Program-made: the position numbers and the translations under genes | The notes under the pieces: generated by a model | What the model saw: only the letters and a program-made list of their open reading frames with translations | The model's database searches: none | What the model was told of the DNA's origin: nothing | Part shown: in pieces, positions 44,201-55,800 of the stretch | Position numbering within the stretch: position 1 is the first letter of the stretch | Layout of the letters: the number at the start of each line of letters is the position of its first letter | Assembly: GCF_001751245.1 (NCBI RefSeq) | Contig: NZ_LJGU01000127.1 | Span: 432,564 to 496,563, forward strand | Length of the DNA: 64,000 bases | From: Streptomyces oceani | Lineage (GTDB): Bacteria > Actinomycetota > Actinomycetes > Streptomycetales > Streptomycetaceae | Reading direction: 5' to 3'

Positions 44201-46712
44201 CAGCACCATGCAAGGTGGTCATACCATCCGCGAACTTGACCGACTGCCGCACGTGACGCACCCAGTACTCCGGATCCGCCACTTCGTCCGGAACCAGCTT
44301 TCCGGACACGTTGGAGACGATCGGGATCGTCGCCGTTCCGTACGTGAGGCTCTCCGTGATCTTGCGGAAGTCGTCGAGCATGGGTTCCATCCGCGGCGAA
44401 TGGAACGCGTGCGACACACGGAGTCGGGACGTCTTGCGACCATCCCACTGGGGCAACCACGCATCGATGGCCGCGGCGTCACCGGAGACCACGACGGCAC
44501 GCGGTCCGTTGACTGCTGCGATCTCCAGCCGCCCGGAGAACTGAGCCAGTGTCTCGGTGACCTCGGCCTCCTCCGCCTGCACGGCCACCATCGCGCCCCC
44601 GGAGGGCAACGCTCCCATCAGCTTGCCGCGCGCGACGACGAGTTCGCACGCGTCCGACAACGACAGCACGCCCGCGACATGCGCGGCGACGATCTCGCCG
44701 ACCGAATGTCCCATCAGGTAGTCCGCGCCAATGCCGAGTGACTCGACCAGCCGGAACAGCGCGACCTCTACCGCGAACAACCCCACCTGGGTGAACGTCG
44801 TGTCGTTCAACAACTCGGCTTCCGCCGATCCTTCGGCGGCCATCAGCAGCGCGCGCACCGAGCGATCGACGCGGAGGTCCAGCTCCGCGCACACCTCGTC
44901 CAACGCTCGGTCGAACACCGGAAACACCTCGGCGAGCCCCGCGCCCATCCGCGCACGCTGGGAGCCCTGACCAGAGAAAAGGAACGCCGTCTTGCCCCCC
45001 ACCGTGCTGCCTTCGAACAGGCCTGCCACGATCTCTCCCGCAGCCACCGCGGACAGACGCTCCGCCAACTGCGGACGGTCCTTCGCCACCACCGCAACGG
45101 AATGGTCGAGTTGAGCGCGGGTGGATACCTCTGAAAGGCCGACGTCCGCCACCGACACATCCGGACGCCCCGCCAGATGCTCACCCAGCCGCGCGGCCTG
45201 CGCCCGAAGCGCCACCTCACTACGCGCCGAAAGCACCACCGGCACCACACCCACCTCACCCCCAACAACAACCCCCTCCACAGCAGCCCCCTCCACAACA
45301 GAAGCCCCCTCAACCGCGGGAGCCCCCTCCACAGCGGGAGCCTCCTCAATAATCACGTGCGCGTTCGTCCCACTGACCCCAAACGACGACACACCCGCCC
45401 GACGAGGACCATCCACCCCCACCAACCACTCCCGCGACTCCCGCAACAACGCCACCCCACCCGCATCCCAATCCACATGCGGCGACGCCTCCTCCACATG
45501 CAACGTCGGCGGCAACACCCCATACCGCAACGCCTGCACCATCTTGATCACACCCGCCACACCCGCAGCCGCCGAACTATGCCCAATATTCGACTTCACC
45601 GACCCCAACCACAACGGCTCACCCACCCGCTCACGCCCATACGTCGCCAACAACGCCCCCGCCTCAATCGGATCCCCCAACACCGTCCCCGTCCCATGCC
45701 CCTCCACCACATCAACCCCACCCGGCCCCACACCCGCACTCAACAACGCCGCCCGAATCACCCGCTCCTGCGACGGACCATTCGGCGCCGTCAACCCATT
45801 CGACGCACCATCCTGATTCACCGCAGAACCCGCCACCACCGCCAACACCTCATGCCCACGACGCCGCGCCTCCGACAACCGCTCCACCACCAACACACCC
45901 ACACCATCCGAGAACCCCGTCCCATCCGCACCCGCCGAATACGCCTTACACCGACCATCCCGCGCCAACCCCCGCTGCCGACTAAACTCCACAAAGAGAA
46001 ACGGACCAGACAGCACCGTCACACCACCCACCAACGCCATCGAGCACTCACCCGACCGCAACGCCCGCGACGCCATGTGCAACGCCACCAACGACGACGA
46101 ACACGCCGTATCCACCGACACCGCCGGCCCCTCAAAACCAAAGCTGTACGCCACCCGCCCCGACACCACACTTGTCGATTTGCCCGTGAGCCGATAACCC
46201 TCCAACTCCGGCGCAGGCTCCCCGCCGTAGTCCGAGGTGATCACACCGCAGAACACGCCGGTATCCGTACCGCGCAACGAGGTCGGATCAATACCCGCGT
46301 TCTCCAACGCCTCCCACGAGGACTCCAACATCAACCGCTGCTGCGGGTCCATCGCCATCGCCTCACGCGGACTGATCCCGAAGAACTCCGCGTCGAAATC
46401 CGCGACACCCTCCACGAACCCACCAGCACGAGCATTGACCGTGCCGGCCTGTTCCGGGTCCGGGTCGTACATCCCCTCCGGATCCCAGCCGCGGTCCGTG
46501 GGCATCGGTGTGATGCCGTCGCGGCCCTCCGCGACCAACTCCCACAGCTCCTCTGGTGACGTGACACCACCTGGATAGCGGCACGCCATCCCCACGATCG
46601 CCAACGGCTCACTCGACTTGGCTCGCAGCTGGCGGTTCTCCTGACGGAGCCGGTCAGTCTCCTTGAGCGACTTTCGCAAGGCCTCGACGAAGTCGTTCTC
46701 TTCACTCGGCAT
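41268..46712 (-). CDS. PKS-C: type I PKS, single module without release domain
   Basis: This 1814-residue protein has an N-terminal coiled-coil docking segment ([20 protein letters not shown]), KS (about 36-456, DTACSSS), AT (576-918; GHSVG and HAFH at 44400-44411, malonyl), DH (940-1200; [10 protein letters not shown] and DAALH intact), KR (1410-1595; [19 protein letters not shown]-type) and ACP (about 1700-1770, GFDSLS). The product should be a trans-enoyl thioester. The C-terminus keeps the helical pair [28 protein letters not shown] but lacks both a thioesterase and the distal docking helix present in PKS-B ([14 protein letters not shown]), which suggests it is the last module. GGAGG precedes the ATG. 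P450, DUF2867, oxoamine synthase and SDR genes follow in the operon. Confidence 0.95.
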   Translation of the reverse strand: MPSEENDFVEALRKSLKETDRLRQENRQLRAKSSEPLAIVGMACRYPGGVTSPEELWELVAEGRDGITPMPTDRGWDPEGMYDPDPEQAGTVNARAGGFVEGVADFDAEFFGISPREAMAMDPQQRLMLESSWEALENAGIDPTSLRGTDTGVFCGVITSDYGGEPAPELEGYRLTGKSTSVVSGRVAYSFGFEGPAVSVDTACSSSLVALHMASRALRSGECSMALVGGVTVLSGPFLFVEFSRQRGLARDGRCKAYSAGADGTGFSDGVGVLVVERLSEARRRGHEVLAVVAGSAVNQDGASNGLTAPNGPSQERVIRAALLSAGVGPGGVDVVEGHGTGTVLGDPIEAGALLATYGRERVGEPLWLGSVKSNIGHSSAAAGVAGVIKMVQALRYGVLPPTLHVEEASPHVDWDAGGVALLRESREWLVGVDGPRRAGVSSFGVSGTNAHVIIEEAPAVEGAPAVEGASVVEGAAVEGVVVGGEVGVVPVVLSARSEVALRAQAARLGEHLAGRPDVSVADVGLSEVSTRAQLDHSVAVVAKDRPQLAERLSAVAAGEIVAGLFEGSTVGGKTAFLFSGQGSQRARMGAGLAEVFPVFDRALDEVCAELDLRVDRSVRALLMAAEGSAEAELLNDTTFTQVGLFAVEVALFRLVESLGIGADYLMGHSVGEIVAAHVAGVLSLSDACELVVARGKLMGALPSGGAMVAVQAEEAEVTETLAQFSGRLEIAAVNGPRAVVVSGDAAAIDAWLPQWDGRKTSRLRVSHAFHSPRMEPMLDDFRKITESLTYGTATIPIVSNVSGKLVPDEVADPEYWVRHVRQSVKFADGMTTLHGAGVRRFVELGPDAALSSMARQCLDALDDHAAVVLPTLRARDAEDERFAGFLGQAQLTGIAVDWSRFYADTGARRVTLPTYAFQSERYWLSSGGGAAAPADVGLTPVGNPILTGAVQLGDRQEWLFTGQISVRTQPWTNDHVVLGASVVPGSAFVEMALAAGAHVGSPVVDELLMESPLLLDEHTVYFVQVTVGEPDTDGRREITMFTRAEDDGETERAATCHARGWLAVDSAGLPEVTQEWPPAGAEEIPVDGWYERLADLGYDYGATFRDARAVWRIGQDLYAEIALPGDTTSAGFGIHPGLFDAALHIGLIDRQPEEPVLLPFLWSGVRLEQRAITSGRARIIAKGDNAVKLLVTTEANEPVLGVDKLSLRPVEAAQLNRANGLARRWLFDLDWVEAGKTGHRDVDVAIIGDLAMSGRRYPDLLMLEETAYDGLPAPEVVVASVETPAGEPNEAARAAAHTALELVRQWLISDFLADSRLVVVTRNAVAIGAETADMPQAAVWGLVHSAQSERPGRFVLVDVDGDDAPAWAAMLDLDEPQLALRDGELRAPRLARVPEKEPTERAWPEQLDTERPVLVTGGTGGVGALVARRLAVRGVRELVLVSRRGGEAPGVGALVAELGELGAEVRVVACDVSDRVEVAEVVASVGSLGGVVHAAGVLDDGVVEMLSAEQVERVLRPKVDGAWYLHELTAGMDLSAFVVFSSVAALVGSPGQANYAAANAALDALVARRRAEGLSGTSLAWGLWAEATGMTGELGVEEVARLERMGVAAMPADDALDLFDHALGLNRALIAPVRLDTQALRRQASAGMLPPLLRGLAGSTSPTQAARSLAQRLAGVAEDGWFDVVLRLVREQVAGVLGYGSPESIEPERELQELGFDSLSAVELSNRLNRLTALQLEGTLVFDHPTPYAISSHLLTMVATPESTDSPSPHDVDGENEEQEIRALLASVPIEDLRVSGALDTIRELAKVPPTTN
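41851..42490 (-). repeat. KR-region DNA repeat, copy 1 (PKS-C)
   Basis: These 640 bases encode the KR catalytic half of PKS-C and match 52724-53363 base for base at every place I compared, with a constant offset of 10873. The protein sequences of the two KRs are identical over this stretch. Third codon positions are mostly G or T here, unlike the flanking DNA. Confidence 0.85.
45273..45347 (-). repeat. EAPAVE minisatellite in KS-AT linker (PKS-C)
   Basis: Tandem 18-base-type units encode E/G-A-P/S-A/V-V-E repeats directly after the KS. This copy has the most diverged units (including ASVVEG and AAVEG). Confidence 0.75.
45348..45983 (-). repeat. KS-region DNA repeat, copy 1 (PKS-C)
   Basis: A 636-base block covering the C-terminal half of the KS (from the post-KS linker back past the two catalytic histidines) is shared with 50980-51615, 57142-57777 and 62718-63353. 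Spacing is constant within the block and the bases look identical wherever compared. Confidence 0.85.
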
Positions 46713-46857
46713 ATCTCGCGTTACCTCCGTGTCGAGCGCCTTGAGCGCAGACGTTCCTGTTGGTCATGCCGCCGAGCGCCGCCCTCACCGGGGCAGTTGT
46801 CACGGCCTCGATCAGCGCCACGCCGTACGGTTCCGAGCGGCGCGGTCCGTCCGTACG

Positions 46858-49800
46858 TCATGCGGAACCCTCCTGTGCCATGCGCAGCAGCGCCGAGGCG
46901 TCCATATCGTCGATCGACGAGCCCTCATCGGTCTGCTCGGTCACGGCGAGGTCTCCCTGTGCCAGCTGCCGCAAGGTGTCGATCAGCCCGGCCTGCCGCA
47001 TTCGCGCGACCGGGATGGTGGCCAACAGCGCACGGACCTCGTCTTCCTCCGTGCCAGCCGCGGCCGATGTCTCCCCCGGAGCCATCAGTGTCAGGAGGTA
47101 GCTGGCGACCGCCGTCGCCGTCGGATAGTCGAAGACCAGAGTGGCCGGTAGTCGTACGCCCGTGACCTCGCCAAGCCGGTTACGCAACTCCACCGCGGAC
47201 AGCGAGTCGAAACCGAGATCCTTGAAGGGCTGCCCCGCGTCAATCGAGTCCGCCGAGCCGTGGCCCAGCACCGTCGCGACTTCGGCGCGTACGAGATCCA
47301 GCGCGACCTGGTCCCGGTCGGCTTCCGGGACACCGGCAAGCCGCTCAGCCAACGACCGCGTATGTGCGGCGCGGCGCTCCCGCGTGTACGCCAGTCCGCG
47401 CAGCAGCGCGGGAAGTCCACCCGTACGCGTGTGTTCCCGCAACACGGCCGTGTCCAGGCGCACCGGTGCGAGCACGGAACTGCCCAGGCCGAGCGCGTGG
47501 TCGAAAAGCCCCAGCCCGAGATCGGTGTCGATTGCCCCGATCCCCAAACGCTCCAGCCGCCCACGGCCGTCATCGGCCAACCCCGCGGACATCCCGCCGG
47601 CTTCCGACCACATGCCCCAGGCCAACGAGGTGGCGGGCAACCCAGCTGCGTGCCTGCGGTGCGCCAGCGCGTCCAGGGCCGCGTTCGCGGCACCGTAGTT
47701 CGCCTGTCCAGGACTGCCGATCATGGCTGCGGCGGAGGAGAACAGCACGAACGCCGACAGGTCCATCCCCATGGTCAGTTCGTGCAGGTGCCAGGCGGCA
47801 GCAATCTTCGGACGCATCACCCGCGCCAGCTGTTCCGGGGTCAGTGTCGTGGCCAAGGCGTCGTCCAGTACGCCCGCCGCGTGCACGACGCCCGTCAACG
47901 GCCGATCCAGCGCTGCCAGCACGCCGGCGAGCTGATCCCGGTCGGCGACATCGCACGCCTCCAGCCGTACCTCCGTACCGTGCGCCTCCAGCTCTGCCAC
48001 CAGTTCGGCGGCACCAACCGCTGCCGCGCCGCTACGGCTGACCAGCAGCAACTGTCGTACGGCGTGCCGAGACGCCAGGTGCCTCGCGAACTCCGCTCCC
48101 AGGCCGCTGGTTCCGCCCGTGATCAGGACTGTCCCGTTCAACGCGGACGGCACCTCGGGAACGGATGTCGTCCGGGCCAGGCGAGGCGCGAGCACGTGAT
48201 CGCCCCGCACGGCCAAGCACGGCTCATCGACCATCGCCAGGGCTGCCCAGTCCGGTTCCGTGCCGTCGGTGTCGTCGACGTCCACGACCAGAAATCGGCC
48301 CGGATACTCCGCCTGCACCCCGTGGACGAGCCCGGCCACCGCGGCCTGGGCCGTGTCCGGCGCCTCGTCACGCACCGCGAAGCCCCGGCGGGTGGCCACG
48401 ATCAGCCGCGTGTCGCCGAAGCCGTCCACGGCGAGCCACTGTTGCGCCACTTCCAGTACCGCGGCAGCCGTCTCGGTCTCCTGGCCGTCGGCGGGCGTGG
48501 GCACCGTGACGACGACCGCGTCCGGCGCGTCCGCGCCGTCCGCTAGTTCGCGTTCAAGCGCGTCGAGGCAGGGCGTGTCCCGTCCCAGCACGATGACCCG
48601 TGCCGCTGCGGGAGGGGTGGACACGTCCACCCACTCGACATGGAACAGGGAGTTCCGCCTCGCCCGCTGTCCGGCCTCCAGCTGAGCCGCTTCCACCGGA
48701 CGCATGTCCAGCCGTGCCATGCTCAGCACCGGTTCGCCGTCCTCGCTCACGATGTCGACCTGGAGCGCCGTGCCGTCGGCTGGCCTGATGCGTGCCCGCA
48801 CCCGCGACAGCCCGGTCACACCGAGCCGAACACCGGACCAGGAGAACGGCAGCACCGCGGAAACGTCTTCGCCCTGCTGCAACAAGCCACCGTGCATGGC
48901 CGCGTCGAACAACGCGGGATGGACGCCGAATCCGGTACCGCTGGTGGTCTCCGGCAAAGCCACATCGGCGTACACCTCATCCTCGGTGCGCCACAGCGCG
49001 CGGACGCTCCGGAAAGCCGGACCGTAGTCGTAACCCAGATCCGCCATCCCTCCGTAGAGGGCATCCACCGGCGTCTCCACGGCTCCCGCTGGTGGCCACT
49101 GACCGGACCACGCGGACAGCGGCTCCCCATCAACAGCGAGCACCCCGCGTGCGTGGCAGACGGTCTCCTGCGGTGACTCACCGTGCGTACGAGCCGCCTC
49201 CCGGCTGTACACGGCAACGCTCCGGCAGCCGTCGTCGTCAGCGGTACCAACCGTCACCTGAACCTGCCGGGTGACACCCTCTTCCAGCAACAGCGGTGCC
49301 TCCAGCACCAGCTCGTTCAGTGCCGGGCAGCCGGTCCGTTCACCCGCCGCGAGTGACAGCTCTACGAGCGCCGTGCCGGGAACGATCGTCGTGCCCAGCA
49401 CGACGTGGTCCCGCGTCCATGGCTGAGTCGCCGTGGACAGACGGCCACTGAACAACCATTCATCACGATCACCGATCTGCGCGACGGCGGCGAGCACCGG
49501 GTGCTCAGCCCGCGCCAGGCCGGCCGCGGTCGCGTCGCCTGGCGTGGCGCCGCTGGCGAGCCAGTAGCGCTCGCGTTGGAAGGCGTAGGTCGGGAACGGG
49601 ACTCGGCGTGCCCCGGTACCGGCGTAGAACCTCGGCCAGTCCACCGAGACGCCTGAGAGGTGGGCTTGCCCGAGGAACTCGGCGAAAGCCTCCCGCTCCG
49701 GACGACGGGCCCGTAGTGCCGTGACAAACAGCGCGTCGGTGTCGGCGTCCGTGCTCTGTCTGGCCATCGCAGCCAACACCGCGTCCGGGCCCAGCTCAAG

Positions 49801-52800
49801 GAAGTGTCGTACACCGAGCTCCCACAGGGTGGTCACACCGTCGGAGAACCGCACGGCATGTCGCACATGACGTACCCAGTACTCCGGGTCGGCCAGTTCG
49901 GCTGTGGTCAGCGCGCCGGAAACGTTCGACACGACGGGGATCGCCGGCTCTGCGTACGTCAAACGCTCGGCCACACGTCGGAAGTCGTCCAACATCGGCT
50001 CCACCCGTGGCGAGTGGAACGCGTGCGACACGCGCAGCCTGGATGTCCGGCGGCCTTCCCAGAGTGGCAACCATTCCTCGATGGCATCCGCGTCGCCCGA
50101 GACGACGACGGCACGCGGCCCGTTCACTGCGGCTATCTCGATCCGGCCGGCGAATCCCGCCAGGGATTCGGAAACCTCCACCTCATGAGCCTCCACAGCC
50201 GCCATCGCTCCGCCAGCGGGCAGCGTTCCCATCAGCTCTCCGCGCGCGACGACCAGTTCAGAAGCGTCGCCCAGGGAAAGCACGCCTGCCACGTGCGCGG
50301 CCGCGATCTCGCCGACGGAGTGGCCGATGAGGTAGTCGGGGCGCACACCGAACGACTCCAGCAGCCGGAACAGGGCGACTTCCACGGCGAACAGCGCCAC
50401 CTGCGTATACGTGGTGTCATCCAGCAATGCCGCTTCGGCGGTTCCCGACTCGGCTTCCAGCAATCCGCGGAGGGGCCGGCCGAGTCTCGAATCCAGCTCG
50501 GCACACACCTTGTCCAAGGCACGACCGAAAGTCGGATAGGAGGCCGCCAGTTCCATCCCCATGCCTGCCCGCTGGGAGCCCTGACCGGTGAAGAGGAAAG
50601 CGGTCTTCCCGGTGACGACAGGGCCTCGCAACACGCCAGGTGCGGAGTCGGCGTTGGCGAGCGCCGTCAGTCGCGTGACCAACTCCTCTCGGTCGGACGC
50701 GACCACGGCCGCCGGGCGATCGAACACGGCCCGCGCTGTCGCGGCCGTGTAGGCGACGTCACCGAGGGACAGCTCAGGATGCGACCGGACGTGCTCACGC
50801 AGCCGCGCGGCCTGCGCCCGAAGCGCCACCTCACTACGCGCCGAAAGCACCACCGGCACCACACCCACCTCACCCCGAACAACAACCCCCTCCACAGGAG
50901 CCCCCTCCACAACAGGAGCCCCCTCCACAGCGGGAGCCTCCTCCACAGCGGGAGCCTCCTCGACCGCGGGAGCCTCCTCAATAATCACGTGCGCGTTCGT
51001 CCCACTGACCCCAAACGACGACACACCCGCCCGACGAGGACCATCCACCCCCACCAACCACTCCCGCGACTCCCGCAACAACGCCACCCCACCCGCATCC
51101 CAATCCACATGCGGCGACGCCTCCTCCACATGCAACGTCGGCGGCAACACCCCATACCGCAACGCCTGCACCATCTTGATCACACCCGCCACACCCGCAG
51201 CCGCCGAACTATGCCCAATATTCGACTTCACCGACCCCAACCACAACGGCTCACCCACCCGCTCACGCCCATACGTCGCCAACAACGCCCCCGCCTCAAT
51301 CGGATCCCCCAACACCGTCCCCGTCCCATGCCCCTCCACCACATCAACCCCACCCGGCCCCACACCCGCACTCAACAACGCCGCCCGAATCACCCGCTCC
51401 TGCGACGGACCATTCGGCGCCGTCAACCCATTCGACGCACCATCCTGATTCACCGCAGAACCCGCCACCACCGCCAACACCTCATGCCCACGACGCCGCG
51501 CCTCCGACAACCGCTCCACCACCAACACACCCACACCATCCGAGAACCCCGTCCCATCCGCACCCGCCGAATACGCCTTACACCGACCATCCCGCGCCAA
51601 CCCCCGCTGCCGACTGAAGTCGACGAGAAGATCCGGGGTGGTCAGTACCGACACACCGGCGACCAAGGCCATCGAGCACTCACCCGACCGCAGGGCCGCG
51701 GCCGCCTGGTGCAACGCCACCAACGACGACGAACACGCCGTATCCACCGACACCGCCGGCCCCTCAAAACCAAAGCTGTACGCCACCCGCCCCGACACCA
51801 CACTCGACGTCGTACCCGTCAGGAAGTAGCCGTCCATCTCAGGCAGGCTGGCGTCGCCGTAATCCGAGGTGACGGCACCGCAGAACACGCCGGTATCCGT
51901 ACCGCGCAACGAGGTCGGATCAATACCCGCGTTCTCCAACGCCTCCCACGAGGACTCCAACATCAACCGCTGCTGCGGGTCCATCGCCATCGCCTCACGC
52001 GGACTGATCCCGAAGAACTCCGCGTCGAAATCCGCGACACCCTCCACAAACCCACCACCACGCGTGTACACCGTCCCCGGCCGATCCGGATCCGGGTCAT
52101 ACAAACCCTCCAGATCCCACCCACGATCAGCCGGCAGACCCGAGATCGCGTCCCGCCCCGACACCACCAGATCCCACAACTCCCCAGGCGACGAAACCCC
52201 ACCCGGATAACGACACCCCATACCCACGATCACCAGCGGATCGCCGGCACTGTCCTGCGCCACGGGGCCCGCCGGCGTCACTGGTTGCGCCACCTCGACC
52301 GAACCCATCTCGGTGAGCAGCATGCGCGCTACCATCACGGGGTTCGGGTGGTCGAACACCAACGTCGCGGGCAGCCGGAGCCCGGTCAGCTGACTCAGTC
52401 GATTGCGTAGTTCGACAGCGCTCAGCGAGTCGAACCCGATCTCCTTGAACGCCCTGGCACCGTCCACCGCTTCCGCGGAATCGTGTCCCAGCACGGACGC
52501 GACCTGAGCACGTACGAGGTCGAGTACAACCTGCTCACGGTCAGCCTCCGCGACGCCAGCGAGCCTCCGCGCCAGCGAACCGCCGACGTCGGCACGGCGC
52601 CCGGGTTCCCGTACGAGCCCGCGGAGCAGCGTCGGCAGCGTTCCGTTACGCGCGTGGGAGCGTAGGGCGGCCGTGTCCAGTTGTACGGGTGCGAGCAGAC
52701 TCGCACGCGAGGCTAGGCCCTCTTCGAAGAGGTCCAGGGCGTCGTCGGCCGGCATCGCGGCCACACCCATCCGCTCCAGCCGCGCGACCTCCTCCACACC

Positions 52801-55800
52801 CAACTCACCAGTCATCCCGGTCGCCTCCGCCCACAAACCCCAAGCCAACGACGTCCCCGACAACCCCTCAGCCCGACGCCTCGCCACCAACGCATCCAAC
52901 GCCGCGTTCGCCGCCGCGTAATTCGCCTGCCCCGGACTACCCACCAACGCCGCCACCGACGAGAACACCACAAACGCCGACAGATCCATCCCCGCCGTCA
53001 GCTCATGCAGATACCACGCCCCATCCACCTTCGGACGCAACACCCGCTCCACCTGCTCCGCCGACAACATCTCCACCACGCCGTCATCCAACACACCCGC
53101 CGCATGCACCACCCCACCCAACGAACCCACCGACGCCACAACCTCAGCCACCTCAACCCGATCAGACACATCACACGCCACCACCCGAACCTCCGCACCC
53201 AACTCACCCAACTCCGCCACCAACGCACCCACACCCGGCGCCTCCCCACCACGCCGACTCACCAACACCAACTCCCGCACACCCCGCACCGCCAACCTCC
53301 GCGCCACCAACGCACCCACACCACCAGTCCCACCCGTCACCAACACCGGGCGCTCGGTGTCCAACTCGGCGGGGACGGTGAGTACGACCTTGCCGACGTT
53401 GTGGCCCTCGCGCAGGTACCGGAATGCTTCGGCACCCTGACGCACGTCCCAGCACCGGGTCGGGGAGTGGCTGAGCACGCCCTGTTCGAACAGGGCGGTG
53501 ACCTCGCGCAACATCTCCTGCAACAGATCCGTGTCTGCGGAGGACAGCGAGTCCACCGGCAGATAGCGGACCCCGGATCGCGCCACGTCCCGGACATCGG
53601 TCCTGCCCAGCTCGACGAACCGACCTCCCCGCGGCAGCAGCTGCATCGACGCCTCTACGAAATCGCCGGCAAGCGAGTTGAGTACGACATCCACTCCCGC
53701 GTCACCGGTCTCCCGCAGGAACGACTCCCGGAAGCCGATGTCACGTGAGGACGCGATCCGCTCCTCCGGCACGCCCAGGGCACGTACCGCGTCCCACTTG
53801 TGCGGGCTCGCTGTGGCGAAGACCTCCGCTCCGAGATGCCGCGCGATTCGCACCGCTGCCATACCGACACCGCCAGCGGCCGCGTGCACGAGGACACGCT
53901 CGCCCGCCTGGACCTCGGCGAGGTGGACCAGACCGTGGTACGCGGTCAGGTACGCGACCGGTACCGACGCCGCCTGAGCGAACGTCCAGCCCTGTGGCAT
54001 GGGCACGAGCGTCCCGTGATCGGCGACGGCCAGCGGCCCGAGACTCTCCGGGACACAGCCGAACACCCGGTCTCCCGGTACCAGATCGGTAGCCGCGCCG
54101 GCTTCGACCACGACGCCCGCCGCCTCGCTGCCCAGTGGTGCCTCATCGGGGTACATGCCGAGGGTGATCAGCACGTCGCGGAAATTCAGTCCCGCCGCGC
54201 GGACGGCTACACGGACCTCCGACGGGCCCAGTTCGCGAGCTCCCCTCGACGGAACGACTTCCAGGTCCTCCAACGATCCCGGCTTGTCGATCGAGAGTCG
54301 CCATTCCCGGTCGTCCGGCTCCTGAGGAGCGAAACCGAGACGCGGTGCGAGCAACCGGCCACCGCGTACGGCGAGCTGGGGCTCCCCAGATCCCACGAGC
54401 GCGCTCCAGTCCGTCGTCTCACAGCCTGGCTCCAGATCAACCAGTACGAATCGGCCCGGATGTTCGGACTGGGCGCTGCGCATCAAGCCCCACACCGATG
54501 CCTGCGCGATATCGGCGGAGTCTCCGTCGACCGAAATCGCCTGACGAGTTGCGATAACCAGGCAGGCATCGGCGAAGCGGTCCGCGGCGAGCCACCGCTG
54601 CACTGTCTCCAGCTTCTGCTGCGCGGAATCCCGCGCGCTGCCGGGAAGGTCACCTGCGGGTGTCTCTCCCGACAGCACGACGATGTTCGGTGTCTCCTGG
54701 ACCGAGTCCTCATCCAATGCCGACTCGAGTTCCGTGAGGTCGGCGAACCGCTCGCCGATCACCTCCACTCGAGGCGACGTCGTGGGTGTCGATGTGACCT
54801 CTGTCCAGGCGACCTGGTACAGCCCGTTGGGAACGCCCTGCGAGCTCTTGAGTTGACGGGGGTCGACGGGGCGGAACACAAGCTTGTCTATCTGTAGCAA
54901 CGGCTCACCGCCATCGCCGACCACGTCGACCCGCAACGTGGAATCGCCAAGCGACGTGATCCGTACCCGGGCACTCGTCGGCGCGCCGCCGCCGATCCGC
55001 ACTCCGGACCAGGAGAACGGCAGCACGACCGCGTCGTCCGATCCCTTCTCCAGGAGTCCGCCATGCATGGCGGCATCGAGCAGTCCGGGATGCACGCGAT
55101 ATCCGGCGGTGTCCGTGCCGTCCGGCAAGGCGATGTCCGCGTAGATGTCCTGCCCACACCGCCAGACCGAGTGCACGCACTGAAAAGTAGGGCCGTAGTC
55201 GTAGCCGAGATCCGCCATGGCCGTGTACAGCTCGTCCACCGAGACCGACTCGGCTTCGTGCGGCGGCCATTCCCGGGGCATGTCGGCGATGGACACGGTC
55301 TCCGCTGTGAGTCGCCCACGACCGTGGCAGGTGGCCTCGGAGTCGTCGTCGCGGGTGGTCTCCGGCTGACTGTAGATGGCGACCTCACGGTGCCCGTCGT
55401 CGTCGACCGCACCGATGGTGACCTGAATCTGCAGTGCCGCTTCGTCAAGGATGAGTGGTGACTCCAGGACCAACTCCCCGACGATCGGGCAGCCGACCTC
55501 CTGGCCGGCGCTGAGCGCCATCTCTACCAAAGCGACGCCAGGCACGACCACCGTGTCGAAGACGATGTGGTCACGGGTCCAGGGCTGACTGTCCTGGGAG
55601 ATACGACCCGTGAACACCCACTCATCACGATCACCAATCCGCACAGCCGCGGACAACACCCCATGCCCAACAGACCGCTGCCCCGCCGGAACACCACTAC
55701 CAACCCCCGACTCCAACCAAAACCGCTGACGCTGAAACGCATACGTAGGCAACGAAACACGCCGAGCACCAGTCCCGGCATAAAAAGCCGACCAATCAAC

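Noticed and set aside
49804..52410. 868-codon plus-strand open frame opposite PKS-B module 2
   Set aside because: Same antisense artefact of low-diversity codon usage in the repeated KS blocks.
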